NCBI RefSeq assembly: GCF_018614035.1
Contig: NZ_JAGGPA010000075.1
Span: forward strand, 18,268 to 82,267
DNA length: 64,000 bases
DNA from: Streptomyces sp. ISL-96
GTDB taxonomy: Bacteria; Actinomycetota; Actinomycetes; Streptomycetales; Streptomycetaceae
Reading direction: 5' to 3'
In this document: positions 42,306 to 50,820 of the stretch, one piece after another
How positions within the stretch are numbered: the stretch's first letter is position 1
Layout: every line of letters begins with the position of its first letter
Made by a program: the position numbers and the translations under genes
Notes under the pieces: generated by a model
What the model saw: only the letters and a program-made list of their open reading frames with translations
The model's database searches: none
What the model was told of the DNA's origin: nothing

Positions 42306-43376
42306 TCAGCAGCAGTCCGGGTCCAGGCCCAGCGGCAGCCGTTCGCCGCTGAAGACAGCGGTGGTCGCCTCGTCTCCCCCCAGGGCGGCCACCGCCAGCA
42401 GCAGCGAACCCGCCGTCCAGGTGGTGAGCTCCTCGGGCCATACGGCCCGGTTGCCCTCGAAGACGTACCCCGTCCAGTACATCCCGCCCGGCGCCCGCAG
42501 GTGCTGGATCGACTGCAGGATCTCCAGCGCCCGGTCCGACTCCCCCATCACCCACAGCGCGAGCGCGAGTTCGCAGCTCTCGCCACCCGTCACCCACGGG
42601 TTGGGGACGATGCAGCGCACACCCATCCCCGGGACGACGAACCGGTCCCAGTCCGCCTCGATACGCGCCTTGGCGTCCACTCCCGTGATCGCGCTCGTGA
42701 GGATCGGGTAGTACCAGTCCATCGAATAGCGGCTCTTGTCCAGGAACCGCTCCGGGTGGCGCTGGATCGCATGCCGCAGCGCACCCACCGCCAGCTCCCA
42801 GTCCGGCTGCGGCTCTTCGCGCTGCTCAGCGACGGCGAGCGCGCAGCGCAGTGCCTGGTAAATGGAGGAACTGCCGGTCAGCAGCGCGTCGTTGACGGGC
42901 GTACCGTCATCTTCCCGCTTCCAGCCGATCTGGCCGCCCGGCTGCTGGAGCCCCAGCACGAACTCCGTCGCCGCGTAGACAGCCGGCCACATGCGGTCGA
43001 TGAACGCGTCGTCACCCGTCGCGAGGTAGTGATGCCAGACGCCGACGGCGATGTACGCGCAGAAGTTCGTCTCACGGCCCCGGTCGGTGACCCGCTCCGC
43101 GTCCCCGTCGTCGTACGCCGCGTACCAGGAACCGTCCGCGTTCTGGTGCCTGGCCAGCCACTCGTAGGCACGGGCGGCAGCGTCGTGCTCACCGGCCGCG
43201 TCGAGCGCCATGGCAGCCTCGGTGTGGTCCCACGGGTCGAGGTGGTGGCCGCGGAACCACGGGATGGCGCCGTCCTCGCGCTGTGCGGCGAGGATGCCGG
43301 CCACGGTCTCGGCGGCCTCCTCGGCCGTCAGGACACCGGGCAGGACAAGGTGTTCCGTACGTCCGGGAATGGTCAC
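42306..43376 (-). CDS. Alpha/alpha-toroid protein (prenyltransferase/terpene-cyclase-like)
   Basis: The 356-residue protein has repeated inner/outer helix pairs with WxxTE and QNADGSW-like motifs: HHLDPWDHTEAAMALDAAGE, EWLARHQNADGSWYAAYDDG and LGLQQPGGQIGWKREDDG. This toroid occurs in terpene cyclases, prenyltransferases and some glycosidases; the DxDD cyclase motif is not evident. GTG 43376 overlaps the methyltransferase stop (GTGA). It is the last gene of a glycosyltransferase-methyltransferase-toroid unit, so processing of a glycosylated lipid or polyprenyl product is possible but unproven. Confidence 0.85.
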   Translation of the reverse strand: MTIPGRTEHLVLPGVLTAEEAAETVAGILAAQREDGAIPWFRGHHLDPWDHTEAAMALDAAGEHDAAARAYEWLARHQNADGSWYAAYDDGDAERVTDRGRETNFCAYIAVGVWHHYLATGDDAFIDRMWPAVYAATEFVLGLQQPGGQIGWKREDDGTPVNDALLTGSSSIYQALRCALAVAEQREEPQPDWELAVGALRHAIQRHPERFLDKSRYSMDWYYPILTSAITGVDAKARIEADWDRFVVPGMGVRCIVPNPWVTGGESCELALALWVMGESDRALEILQSIQHLRAPGGMYWTGYVFEGNRAVWPEELTTWTAGSLLLAVAALGGDEATTAVFSGERLPLGLDPDCC

Positions 43377-44119
43377 TTGGCGGCCGCCGCTACCGCTGAC
43401 GCCGGCAGGTGCGGCTTGGTCGCGTACGCCACGAAGCTCTTGCCGACCACCGGGTTCAGCAGCTGCTCGGCTATCCGCGTCGCGGCGGGCTTCTTCATGA
43501 TGTCCCAGACCAGCAGCTTGTGGTACGCCCGGACCGGCAGCGCCTTGTCGTTGTCGACACCGAACGCGCACTTCAGCCACCAATAAGGCGAGTGCAGGGC
43601 GTGCGCGTGATGCGTGCCGTACGGCTTCAGACCCGCCTCCCGCATCTTGCCGAGCAGCTCATCAGCCTTGTAGATGCGGATGTGGCCGCCCTCGACCTCG
43701 TGGTACGCGTCGCTCAGCGCCCAGCAGATCTTCTCCGGCCCGTAGCGCGGCACGGTGACGGCGATGCGCCCGCCCGGCTTCAGTACGCGCACCATTTCGG
43801 CCAGCACCCCCTTGTCGTCGGGGATGTGCTCCATGACCTCGGAGATGATCACGACGTCGAAGGAGGCGTCGGGGAAGGGGAGGTTGAGCGCGTCGCCCTC
43901 CACGGCGGTGGCGGTGGCGCCCGCCGGGGCCTCACCGGCCTCCTTCATGGCGGCGAACCACTTGGCGACCTCGCGGATCTCCTCGCCGTTCTGGTCGAGG
44001 GCCACGACCTGGGCGCCGCGCCGGTAGCACTCGAAGGCGTGCCGGCCCGCGCCGCAGCCCAGGTCGAGTACGCGATCGCCCGCGGCGAGCGGGAAGCGGG
44101 AGAAGTCCACGGTCAGCAC
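43373..44119 (-). CDS. Class I SAM-dependent methyltransferase
   Basis: A 248-residue UbiE/Methyltransf_11-type enzyme. Motif I is VLDLGCGAGRHAFECYRRGA, then VVALDQNGEEI, motif II DVVIISEVMEHIPDD and motif III LKPGGRIAVTVPRYGPE. It lies between the glycosyltransferase (97-bp gap) and the toroid gene (4-bp overlap) on the minus strand. The operon context suggests it modifies the same, unidentified, product. Confidence 0.93.
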   Translation of the reverse strand: MLTVDFSRFPLAAGDRVLDLGCGAGRHAFECYRRGAQVVALDQNGEEIREVAKWFAAMKEAGEAPAGATATAVEGDALNLPFPDASFDVVIISEVMEHIPDDKGVLAEMVRVLKPGGRIAVTVPRYGPEKICWALSDAYHEVEGGHIRIYKADELLGKMREAGLKPYGTHHAHALHSPYWWLKCAFGVDNDKALPVRAYHKLLVWDIMKKPAATRIAEQLLNPVVGKSFVAYATKPHLPASAVAAAAK

Positions 44120-44216
44120 GGGGTCTGCCCTTCCGGGTGGGGGTGGATTACGGCGCCGGTCCGCCGGGCGCGTATGGCTGGGGCCCCGGGGCGGCCGGGG
44201 TGGTGCGGGGGCCGCG

Positions 44217-45551
44217 TCAACGCACTCTCACCGACCGGGGGGCTCCCCCGCGCACGGCACTGTGGGACGCGATCTGTTCGCGGTAGAGGTCCGCGGTGCC
44301 CTGGGCGGCCTTGGCCCAGGTGAAGCGGTCCAGCACGCGGTTACGCCCCGCCGTGCCCAGCCGCCGGCGCAGTTCGGGGTCGCCCAGCAACCTGCCGAGA
44401 GCGGCGGCCAGCGCGCCCGCGTCGCCCGGCGGTACGGCGAGGCAGGTCTCGCCGTCCGGTCCCGCGACCTCGGGGATCGCGCCGCCGGTGGTGGCGACGA
44501 GCGGGGTGCCGGTGGCCATGGCCTCGGCGGCGGGCAGCGAGAACCCCTCGTACAGGGACGGAACGCATGACGCCTGGGCGCTGCGGACGAGGTCGACGAG
44601 CTCCTGGTCGCTTATGCCCTTGACGAACTCGACGGCACTCTGGAGCCCGTACCGCTCGATGGCCTGCGCGACCGGGCCGTCCTCGGCGCGCTTGCCGACG
44701 ACGACGAGGTGCGCGTCGGGCTGCTCGGTGCGGAGCTTGGCGAGCGCCTCGACGAGGTGGACGAGGCCCTTGAGCGGTACGTCCGCGCTGGACGTCGTCA
44801 CGATCCGCCCCGGGATCTCGGCGACGCACGGGTCGGGCGACCACAGGCCGGTGTCCGCGCCGATGTGCACGACGCGGATACGGTCCGGGCGTACCCCGAG
44901 GTGTTCGACGATCTCCTGCTCGGAGGAGCCGGAGACGGTGAGCACGGAGGGCAGGCGGCGCGCGACGCGCTTCTGCATGCGCGTGAAGCCGTACCAGCGG
45001 CGTACGGAGGCGCGCTTGCGGCGGCTGGTCGCGGCGTCGAGGTCGAGCTGCCGGTCGACCGTGATGGGGTGGTGGATGGTGGTGACCAGGGGTGCGCCCA
45101 GATCGCCGAGCAGGCCGTAGCCCAGTGTCTGGTTGTCGTGGATGACGTCGAACTCGCCCCGGCGGGCGGCCAGGTGACGCTTGGCGCGGAGCGAGAAGGT
45201 GAGGGGCTCGGGGAAGCCGCCGGTCCACATCGTCGCGACTTCGAGGGCGTCGATCCAGTCGCGGTACTCGTCGCGCCGCGGAGTCCGGAAGGGGTCGGGG
45301 CTGCGGTACAGGTCGAGGCTGGCCAGTTCGGTGAGCGGCACGCCCTCGTCGAGTACGGGGTAGGGCTGGGAGCCGAGGACTTCGACGCTGTGGCCGAGGC
45401 GGGCGAGCTCGCGCGAGAGGTGACGTATGTAGACGCCTTGGCCTCCGCAGAACGGGTTGCCCTTGTACGTCAGGAGCGCGATGCGCAGCGGGCGGTCGCC
45501 CTGGACGGGGTCCCCCGCGTGGGGGCTCGCCTCTACGGCCTCAGCGGTCAC
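44217..45551 (-). CDS. Glycosyltransferase family 4
   Basis: A 444-residue GT-B fold enzyme. The N-domain shows RIALLTYKGNPFCGGQGVYI, RHLSRELARLGHSVEVLGSQ and DVIHDNQTLGYGLLG. The C-domain shows IVTTSSADVPLKGLVHLVEA, AHLVVVGKRAEDGPVAQAIE and the nucleotide-sugar site VPSLYEGFSLPAAEAMATGT. It transfers a sugar from an activated donor; donor and acceptor are not predictable. It heads the operon with the methyltransferase and toroid genes. A KstR-like box lies 56 bp upstream, shared with the divergent TetR gene. Confidence 0.94.
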   Translation of the reverse strand: MTAEAVEASPHAGDPVQGDRPLRIALLTYKGNPFCGGQGVYIRHLSRELARLGHSVEVLGSQPYPVLDEGVPLTELASLDLYRSPDPFRTPRRDEYRDWIDALEVATMWTGGFPEPLTFSLRAKRHLAARRGEFDVIHDNQTLGYGLLGDLGAPLVTTIHHPITVDRQLDLDAATSRRKRASVRRWYGFTRMQKRVARRLPSVLTVSGSSEQEIVEHLGVRPDRIRVVHIGADTGLWSPDPCVAEIPGRIVTTSSADVPLKGLVHLVEALAKLRTEQPDAHLVVVGKRAEDGPVAQAIERYGLQSAVEFVKGISDQELVDLVRSAQASCVPSLYEGFSLPAAEAMATGTPLVATTGGAIPEVAGPDGETCLAVPPGDAGALAAALGRLLGDPELRRRLGTAGRNRVLDRFTWAKAAQGTADLYREQIASHSAVRGGAPRSVRVR

Positions 45552-45606
45552 TCTCGGCCCCCTTCATCACTGCTCTTTCACCGGAGCGTAGCCGCTGGCG
45601 TTAACC

Positions 45607-45620
45607 TAGAACAAGTTTCA
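45607..45620. promoter_or_regulatory. KstR-like operator between GT4 and the kstR-like gene
   Basis: TAGAACAAGTTTCA fits TnnAACnnGTTnnA. It lies in the 243-bp divergent intergenic region, consistent with autoregulation of the TetR gene downstream. Confidence 0.65.
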
Positions 45621-45794
45621 GTCTCGATCGCTCGACACGCATCCGACGAGCTCTGAATCTACCGGCAGGTAGCGCAACCGTAAGCGGCCGGATCAGGTGA
45701 TTCGCGCCACGACAGGTGCCCTGCCATGCTGTGCCACCCGGGGGCCCCGGCCCTCCACACCCGGCGTACGGACAAATGCCATGGAATGGGACGC

Positions 45795-46418
45795 ATGACA
45801 GCGGAAGTCAACCCGGTCAACCTCTCGTCGCCGCCCCTGACGGAACGCCAGGAGGCGCGCCGCCGCCGGATCCTGCACGCCAGCGCACAGTTGGCCAGCC
45901 GGGGCGGCTTCGACGCGGTGCAGATGCGCGAGGTCGCCGAGGCCGCCGGCGTCGCGCTGGGCACGCTGTACCGCTACTTCCCCTCCAAGGTCCACCTGCT
46001 GGTCGCCACCATGCAGGACCAGCTCCAGCACATGCACACCACGCTCCGCAAGCGGCCGCCGGCCGGCGAGAGCGCGTCCGAGCGGGTCGCCGAGACCCTG
46101 ATGCGCGCCTTCCGGGCCCTTCAGCGGGAACCGCAGCTGGCGGACGCGATGGTACGGGCCCTGACGTTCGCGGACCGCAGCGTCAGTCCCGAGGTGGACA
46201 CGGTTTCCCGCCAGACGACGGCCATCATCCTGGACGCGATGGACCTGAAGGGCTCACCGACCCCGGAGCAGCTGTCGGCGGTCAGGGTCATCGAGCACAC
46301 CTGGCACTCGGCGCTGATCACGTGGCTTTCCGGCCGGGCGTCGATCGCCCAGGTGAAGATCGACATCGAGACGGTCTGCCGCCTGATCGACCTGACGGAT
46401 CCGGGTTACCCCGAGTAA
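45795..46418 (+). CDS. kstR: KstR-like TetR family repressor
   Basis: A 207-residue TetR protein. The HTH is LASRGGFDAVQMREVAEAAG plus VALGTLYRYFPSKVHLLVAT. The C-terminal ligand domain has MVRALTFADRSVSPEVDTVS and IILDAMDLKG, as in KstR, which in mycobacteria senses a 3-oxo-cholestenoyl-type CoA thioester and represses steroid-catabolism genes. The TnnAACnnGTTnnA site upstream and matching sites at four other loci in the window support this. ATG 45795 is used; ATG 45786 is an alternative. The symbol is assigned by similarity and operator match. Confidence 0.8.
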   Translation: MTAEVNPVNLSSPPLTERQEARRRRILHASAQLASRGGFDAVQMREVAEAAGVALGTLYRYFPSKVHLLVATMQDQLQHMHTTLRKRPPAGESASERVAETLMRAFRALQREPQLADAMVRALTFADRSVSPEVDTVSRQTTAIILDAMDLKGSPTPEQLSAVRVIEHTWHSALITWLSGRASIAQVKIDIETVCRLIDLTDPGYPE

Positions 46419-46571
46419 CAGGCGCGCGTGCGCCCGCCGTGCGCTCGATGTGCCCCTCTCGCGCTCCCCAATGGCTCAATTCCATACCCTTCGCACCGGC
46501 TGTCCCGGGTACTAATGAGCGACGTGCCATGTTCATGCAACGCACCACAGCGGGACCCAGGGGAGCAGGTA

Positions 46572-47189
46572 GTGACCCGCATGATTCGCGTTCTTCTCGT
46601 GCACGACATCTGTCTGATGCGGTCAGGACTGGCCGCACTGCTCGAAAAGGAGCACGACATCGACATATCCACCAGCACATCGGTGGGAGCGTCGGCGGCG
46701 GCGCGGTCGTTAGAGCCGCGCGTGTGCGTCGTCGACGCGGAAGGGCCGGGATCGTCGGCCCTCGACGCCGCCGTGGAGGCATCACGCGCCCGTGACACGT
46801 ATCCGGGCTGCTCGCTGCTGGCCCTCGTCCCCGCCGGCAAGCCGGGACTGCTGCGCCGCGCGTACGAGGCGCGGGCTCTGGGGTACGTCAGCAAGGAGGC
46901 CCCCACGAGCCGGCTCCTTGAGGGGATACGGCTGGTGGCGTCGGGGAAACGTTTCGTCGACGACTCCCTCTCGTACGAGTTCCTGGAGGCCGCCCAGAGC
47001 CCGCTCACCACGCGTGAGTTGAGCGTGCTGTCACTCGCCGCCGAGGGGGCGGGCGTCACGGAGATCGCCCACAGCCTGCATCTGACCAACGGGACTGTGC
47101 GCAACTACATGGCCGCCATCACCCGTAAGACCGGGGCCCGCAACCGGGTGGACGCCATTCGCATCTCCCAGGGCGCCGGCTGGCTCTGA
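46572..47189 (+). CDS. ramR: RamR/AmfR-type response regulator of the lanthipeptide cluster
   Basis: A 205-residue NarL/LuxR-family regulator. The receiver domain (IRVLLVHDICLMRSGLAALL, then CVVDAEGPG with the Asp, then YVSKEAPTSRL with the Lys) has only one acid in the usual acidic pair, so phosphorylation may be atypical. The HTH is TTRELSVLSLAAEGAGVTEI plus HLTNGTVRNYMAAITRKTGA. RamR activates ramCSAB in S. coelicolor and lacks a cognate kinase. GTG 46572 follows GGGGAG. The 3' end overlaps the convergent ramB by 159 bp. Confidence 0.9.
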   Translation: MTRMIRVLLVHDICLMRSGLAALLEKEHDIDISTSTSVGASAAARSLEPRVCVVDAEGPGSSALDAAVEASRARDTYPGCSLLALVPAGKPGLLRRAYEARALGYVSKEAPTSRLLEGIRLVASGKRFVDDSLSYEFLEAAQSPLTTRELSVLSLAAEGAGVTEIAHSLHLTNGTVRNYMAAITRKTGARNRVDAIRISQGAGWL

Positions 47190-48938
47190 CCAGCCGCCGG
47201 CCAGGTCGCGGTAGAGCGCGGAGCGCCGGATCAGCTCGTCGTGAGTGCCGCAGAGCGCGTGCGTACCGTCCATCACGAGCACGCGGTCGGCGCGGCGGGC
47301 GGAGCTGATCCGGTGAGCGACGACGACCAGCGTGGTGCCCGGGCGCTCCGCGAAGGCCCGCTCGGCGCGGGCCTCGGCGGCGGGATCCAGATGGCAGGTC
47401 GCCTCGTCGAGCAGGACGACGGGCACGGGTGCCAGGTGGGCGCGGGCCAGGGCGATCAACTGCCGCTCCCCCGCCGAGAGTCCGGAGGGGACCACGGCGG
47501 CGTCCGGGCCGCCGAGCCGCAGGAGCAGCTCGTACGCCCCGACAGCGCGGGCCGAGGCGAGCACGGCGGCATCGGGCGGCGGGTCCGGGCACAGATAGGT
47601 CAGGTTGTCACGGAGGCTGCCGGAGAAGACGTACGCCTCCTGCGGCACCAGGACCCGTCGGCGCGTGCCGCCGCCGTGCACCGGCTCTCCACAGAGCAGG
47701 ACCTCGCCGCGGTCGGGGACGAGCAGACCCGCGACGAGGGCGGTCAGCGTGGACTTGCCGATGCCGCTGGGGCCGACGACCGTGAGATGGCCACCGGCCG
47801 GGACGGTTACGTCCAGCCCCTGGAACACCGGCTCGGCATGCGGCCCGTACGCGAAGGTCACCCCACGCAGCTCCACCGCGGCCCGGGCGCGCGCGGGGGT
47901 GGTGGGGTGGGGCGGTTCGTTCCGCTCAACGCCCGAAACGCGCTCGGCGTTCGAAGGGCGCCGGGTCTCAGACGAGCCAAGCCCCGGAGCCGTGAGGCGG
48001 CGGAGGACCACCGCCAGGCGGGAGCCCGCTGTGCCCAGGGCCTGCATCAGGCTCTGGAGGGCGGGCAGCAGGGCGTACATCAGGTACGTGAGGGCCCCCA
48101 CCAGGTCGCCGGGCGTGACCCCCCGGCCGAGCAGCCAGGGGGCGGTGACCAGCAGCAGGACGACGGGCAGCCGGCCGCCGACCGCCACCGCGAGCACCCG
48201 CAGTACACCCCAGCGGGCCAGGGTCCGCGCGGCGCGGAACTCGTCGGCGAACCGGTCGTCGGCCTCGTCGGCCGTCCGCTCCTGTGCCCCCGCCGCGGTG
48301 ATGTCCCGCAGCCCGGCCGCCGTCGCGTCCAGGCTGCGCGCGACCGCCTCGTCGGCGGCGAGGAACGTCTCCTGGCGGCGGGCCATCGGCCGCAGCGTCA
48401 CCAGGAACAGGCCAAGTCCCAGGATGAGCGGCGGCACCACGACGAGGAGTAGGACCGGCGCCAGGGAGGCGAGACCGGCCAGCGCCCCGGCCGCCGTGAA
48501 GACGAACGACCGGGAGACCATCACCAGCCCGGCGAACGTGTCCCTGGCGATCTCCACCTGATGCGTGAGCCGGGACACCGCCCCATGGTCGGCGTCCCGC
48601 AGCGCGCCGGCCACGACTCGGCGTACCAGGCCGTCGCGCAACGGCTCCACCAGCGCGGACACGGCCCGGAAGACCCGCCCGGTGCCGTACGCTCCGGCCG
48701 CGACGGCCACCGCGGCGACCGCCAGCCAGCCGAGCCCGACGGCCGGCCGGGCCGCCAGGAAGCCGTGGTCGAGGGCGCGGGCGAGGGCGTACCCGAAGAG
48801 GAACGTCTGCGCGGCTTCGAGCAGCGACCAGCCCGCCAGCGCGAACAGCACGGGCCGCCGCCGGCTCAGGAAGCGCAGGCCTTCGGCGCGCAGCCGGGGG
48901 GTGTCGGTCGGGGTGCCGTTCGTGGCGTCAACCGTCAT
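47031..48938 (-). CDS. ramB: ABC exporter, RamB/AmfA-like (lanthipeptide export)
   Basis: A 635-residue half-exporter. Five or six TM helices occupy about residues 30-300. The NBD has Walker A VGPSGIGKSTLTALVAG, signature LSAGERQLIALARAH, Walker B PVVLLDEATCHLD with intact Glu, and H-loop VVVAHRIS. ATG 48938 overlaps ramA by 11 bp. Homologues normally end near LYRDLAGGW (about 47195); here the frame runs on for some 50 residues antisense to ramR. With RamA it should form a heterodimer exporting the modified peptide. Confidence 0.9.
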   Translation of the reverse strand: MTVDATNGTPTDTPRLRAEGLRFLSRRRPVLFALAGWSLLEAAQTFLFGYALARALDHGFLAARPAVGLGWLAVAAVAVAAGAYGTGRVFRAVSALVEPLRDGLVRRVVAGALRDADHGAVSRLTHQVEIARDTFAGLVMVSRSFVFTAAGALAGLASLAPVLLLVVVPPLILGLGLFLVTLRPMARRQETFLAADEAVARSLDATAAGLRDITAAGAQERTADEADDRFADEFRAARTLARWGVLRVLAVAVGGRLPVVLLLVTAPWLLGRGVTPGDLVGALTYLMYALLPALQSLMQALGTAGSRLAVVLRRLTAPGLGSSETRRPSNAERVSGVERNEPPHPTTPARARAAVELRGVTFAYGPHAEPVFQGLDVTVPAGGHLTVVGPSGIGKSTLTALVAGLLVPDRGEVLLCGEPVHGGGTRRRVLVPQEAYVFSGSLRDNLTYLCPDPPPDAAVLASARAVGAYELLLRLGGPDAAVVPSGLSAGERQLIALARAHLAPVPVVLLDEATCHLDPAAEARAERAFAERPGTTLVVVAHRISSARRADRVLVMDGTHALCGTHDELIRRSALYRDLAGGWSEPAGALGDANGVHPVAGPGLTGDGGHVVAHSPVGQMQAVGDLRDARPLGGE

Positions 48939-50688
48939 TGTTCGCCCCGCCGGTTCCGCCCGTTTCACCCGTTCCGTCTATTCCGTCTATTCCGTCGGCG
49001 AAGACCGCCCGGTAGTCGTCCAGTTGCCAGAGCCGCGCGTGCGGTCCGACCGCGCGGATGCGGCCCTCGTGGAGCCAGGCGACCTGGTCGGCGCGAGCCG
49101 CCGTCGAGGCCCGGTGCGCGATGAGCAGACGGGTGCCGGCCCCAGCGTCACGGGTGAGGGCTTCGCCGATCCGCAGCTCGGTGACCGTGTCGAGGCTGGA
49201 GGTCGCGTCGTCGAGGATCAGCAGCCGCACCGGGTGCGCGAACGCCCTTGCCAGGCCCAGGCGCTGGGCCTCGCCGCCGGAGAGCGGAGCCTGCGCGCAC
49301 GGGGTGTCGTAGCCGTGCGGCAGGCGGCGTACGAAGGTGTCGGCGCAGGCCGCCGAGGCCGCCTTCCGTACGGCCGGCGCGTCCGGTTCGTATCCGCCGA
49401 ATGCGATGGTCCCGCCTATCGTGCCGCCCAGCAGCGCGGGCCGCTCGAAGGCGTACCCGACCGCGCGGCGCAGGACGTCGTGGGGCAGCTCGCTCAACGG
49501 GACGCCGTCGAGCGTGACCGTTCCCGCGTCGGGGTCGGCGAGGCGGCCCGCGACCGTGGCGAGGGTGGACTTGCCGGATCCGGAGCGGCCCACGAGGGCC
49601 AGCGAGGTGCCGCCGGGGAGGGTGAGGTCGAGGCCGTCCAGGACCGTGCGGTCCCCGCGGGCGACCGTGATGCCTCGCAGTTCCAGGGTGCCGTCGCCGG
49701 GGGGCAGGTGCGCCCGGCCGTACGCGGTGGCCGGTACGGCGAACAGTCCGGCGAGGCGGCGGGCCGCGCCCCGGCTGCGCACCAGGCCGTTCAGCCGCCC
49801 GACCAGCATGCCGATTCCGGTCGCGAGCGCGGCGTACCGGGCCGCCGCGAGGAGTCCGCCCACCGAGAGCTCGCCCGCCGCGAGGCGGGTTCCGGCCACC
49901 GCGAGTACGGCGATCTGGAGCAGCGGCACGACCACGGCGGCCTGCGCGGTGGAACGCCCCTGCACTCGCCACATCCGGTAGCCCTGGGCGCTGAGCCCGG
50001 CCAGTGGCTCCAGGATGCGGGCCTGTTCGCGCCGGGCCGTGCCCGCGGCCGCGATCGTACGGGCGCCGCCCACCGCTTCCACGAGCCGTGTGGCGATCTC
50101 GCCCTGGCTCTCCTGGTAGCGCGCGACGCTGTCGCCGGACTCGCGTACGAAGGCTTTCAGCAGCAGGAAGAGCAGTGGCATGCCGACGAGAAAGGCCCCG
50201 GCCGTCCACAGGTCGACGATCGCGAGGGCGATCAGTCCTCCGACGGGTGTCACGACGGCGGCGACCGTGCCCGCGAGTGCGGCCGGGGCGCCGCCCGCGT
50301 GGGCCGCGTTGCCGACCAGGCGGGCCACGATGTCGCCGGGCGGGACCCGGTCCGTGCAGCGCGGCCCGGCGGCCAGCACGTGTCCGAGCAGCCGGCGGCG
50401 GAACCAGGCTGTGGAGCGGGCGTTGGTGGTGCCGGTCAGCAGCCCGTCGAGTGCGTCGAGGATCACGAGCAAGCAGGTGAGGGCCGCGCAGGCGGTGAGC
50501 CAGGCGGTGGCGGGACGCCCCGAGAGCAGCAGGTCGAGGGTGTGGCCGAGCAGGGCGGGCAGCGCCAGACCGGCCGCGGCGCCCGCCGTGCTGAGGACCA
50601 GGATCGCCGTTCCGGGGAGCGCGCTGTGCCGGAGGGAGTCGCGCAGCAGCCGGTCGGCCAGGCGGCGTTGGTCACGGCCTTCGTCCAT
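48928..50688 (-). CDS. ramA: ABC exporter, RamA/AmfB-like (lanthipeptide export)
   Basis: A 586-residue half-exporter with TM helices in residues 20-290. The NBD has Walker A LVGRSGSGKSTLATVAG, signature PLSGGEAQRLGLARAF, Walker B LLILDDATSSLD and H-loop LLIAHRAS. The residue after the Walker B Asp is Asp instead of the catalytic Glu. That suggests one degenerate ATP site in the RamA/RamB heterodimer. The gene follows ramS after a strong hairpin, so it is probably expressed at a lower level than ramC-ramS. Confidence 0.9.
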   Translation of the reverse strand: MDEGRDQRRLADRLLRDSLRHSALPGTAILVLSTAGAAAGLALPALLGHTLDLLLSGRPATAWLTACAALTCLLVILDALDGLLTGTTNARSTAWFRRRLLGHVLAAGPRCTDRVPPGDIVARLVGNAAHAGGAPAALAGTVAAVVTPVGGLIALAIVDLWTAGAFLVGMPLLFLLLKAFVRESGDSVARYQESQGEIATRLVEAVGGARTIAAAGTARREQARILEPLAGLSAQGYRMWRVQGRSTAQAAVVVPLLQIAVLAVAGTRLAAGELSVGGLLAAARYAALATGIGMLVGRLNGLVRSRGAARRLAGLFAVPATAYGRAHLPPGDGTLELRGITVARGDRTVLDGLDLTLPGGTSLALVGRSGSGKSTLATVAGRLADPDAGTVTLDGVPLSELPHDVLRRAVGYAFERPALLGGTIGGTIAFGGYEPDAPAVRKAASAACADTFVRRLPHGYDTPCAQAPLSGGEAQRLGLARAFAHPVRLLILDDATSSLDTVTELRIGEALTRDAGAGTRLLIAHRASTAARADQVAWLHEGRIRAVGPHARLWQLDDYRAVFADGIDGIDGTGETGGTGGANNDG

Positions 50689-50726
50689 GCGCGCTCGAAT
50701 TCCCTCGTCTTCGTACGGGGAGCTTT

Positions 50727-50763
50727 ACGGCCCCGGGAGGCAGGCGGTGCCGCCCGGGGCCGT
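50727..50763 (-). terminator. Attenuator-like hairpin between ramS and ramA
   Basis: ACGGCCCCGGG (50727-50737) pairs perfectly with 50753-50763 around a 15-base loop, with no U tract on the minus strand. It would allow high ramC-ramS expression with limited readthrough into ramA-ramB. Confidence 0.6.
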
Positions 50764-50789
50764 ATCTCCGTCAGAACACCTCGGAGACC

Positions 50790-50820
50790 GACGTCACGAA
50801 GACGTCACAGAAGACGTCAC
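50790..50820. repeat. Three GACGTCAC repeats
   Basis: GACGTCAC occurs at 50790-50797, 50801-50808 and 50813-50820. Spacing is 11 and 12 bp, about one helical turn, and the core GACGTC is palindromic. The last copy overlaps the ramS stop codon. Confidence 0.6.
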
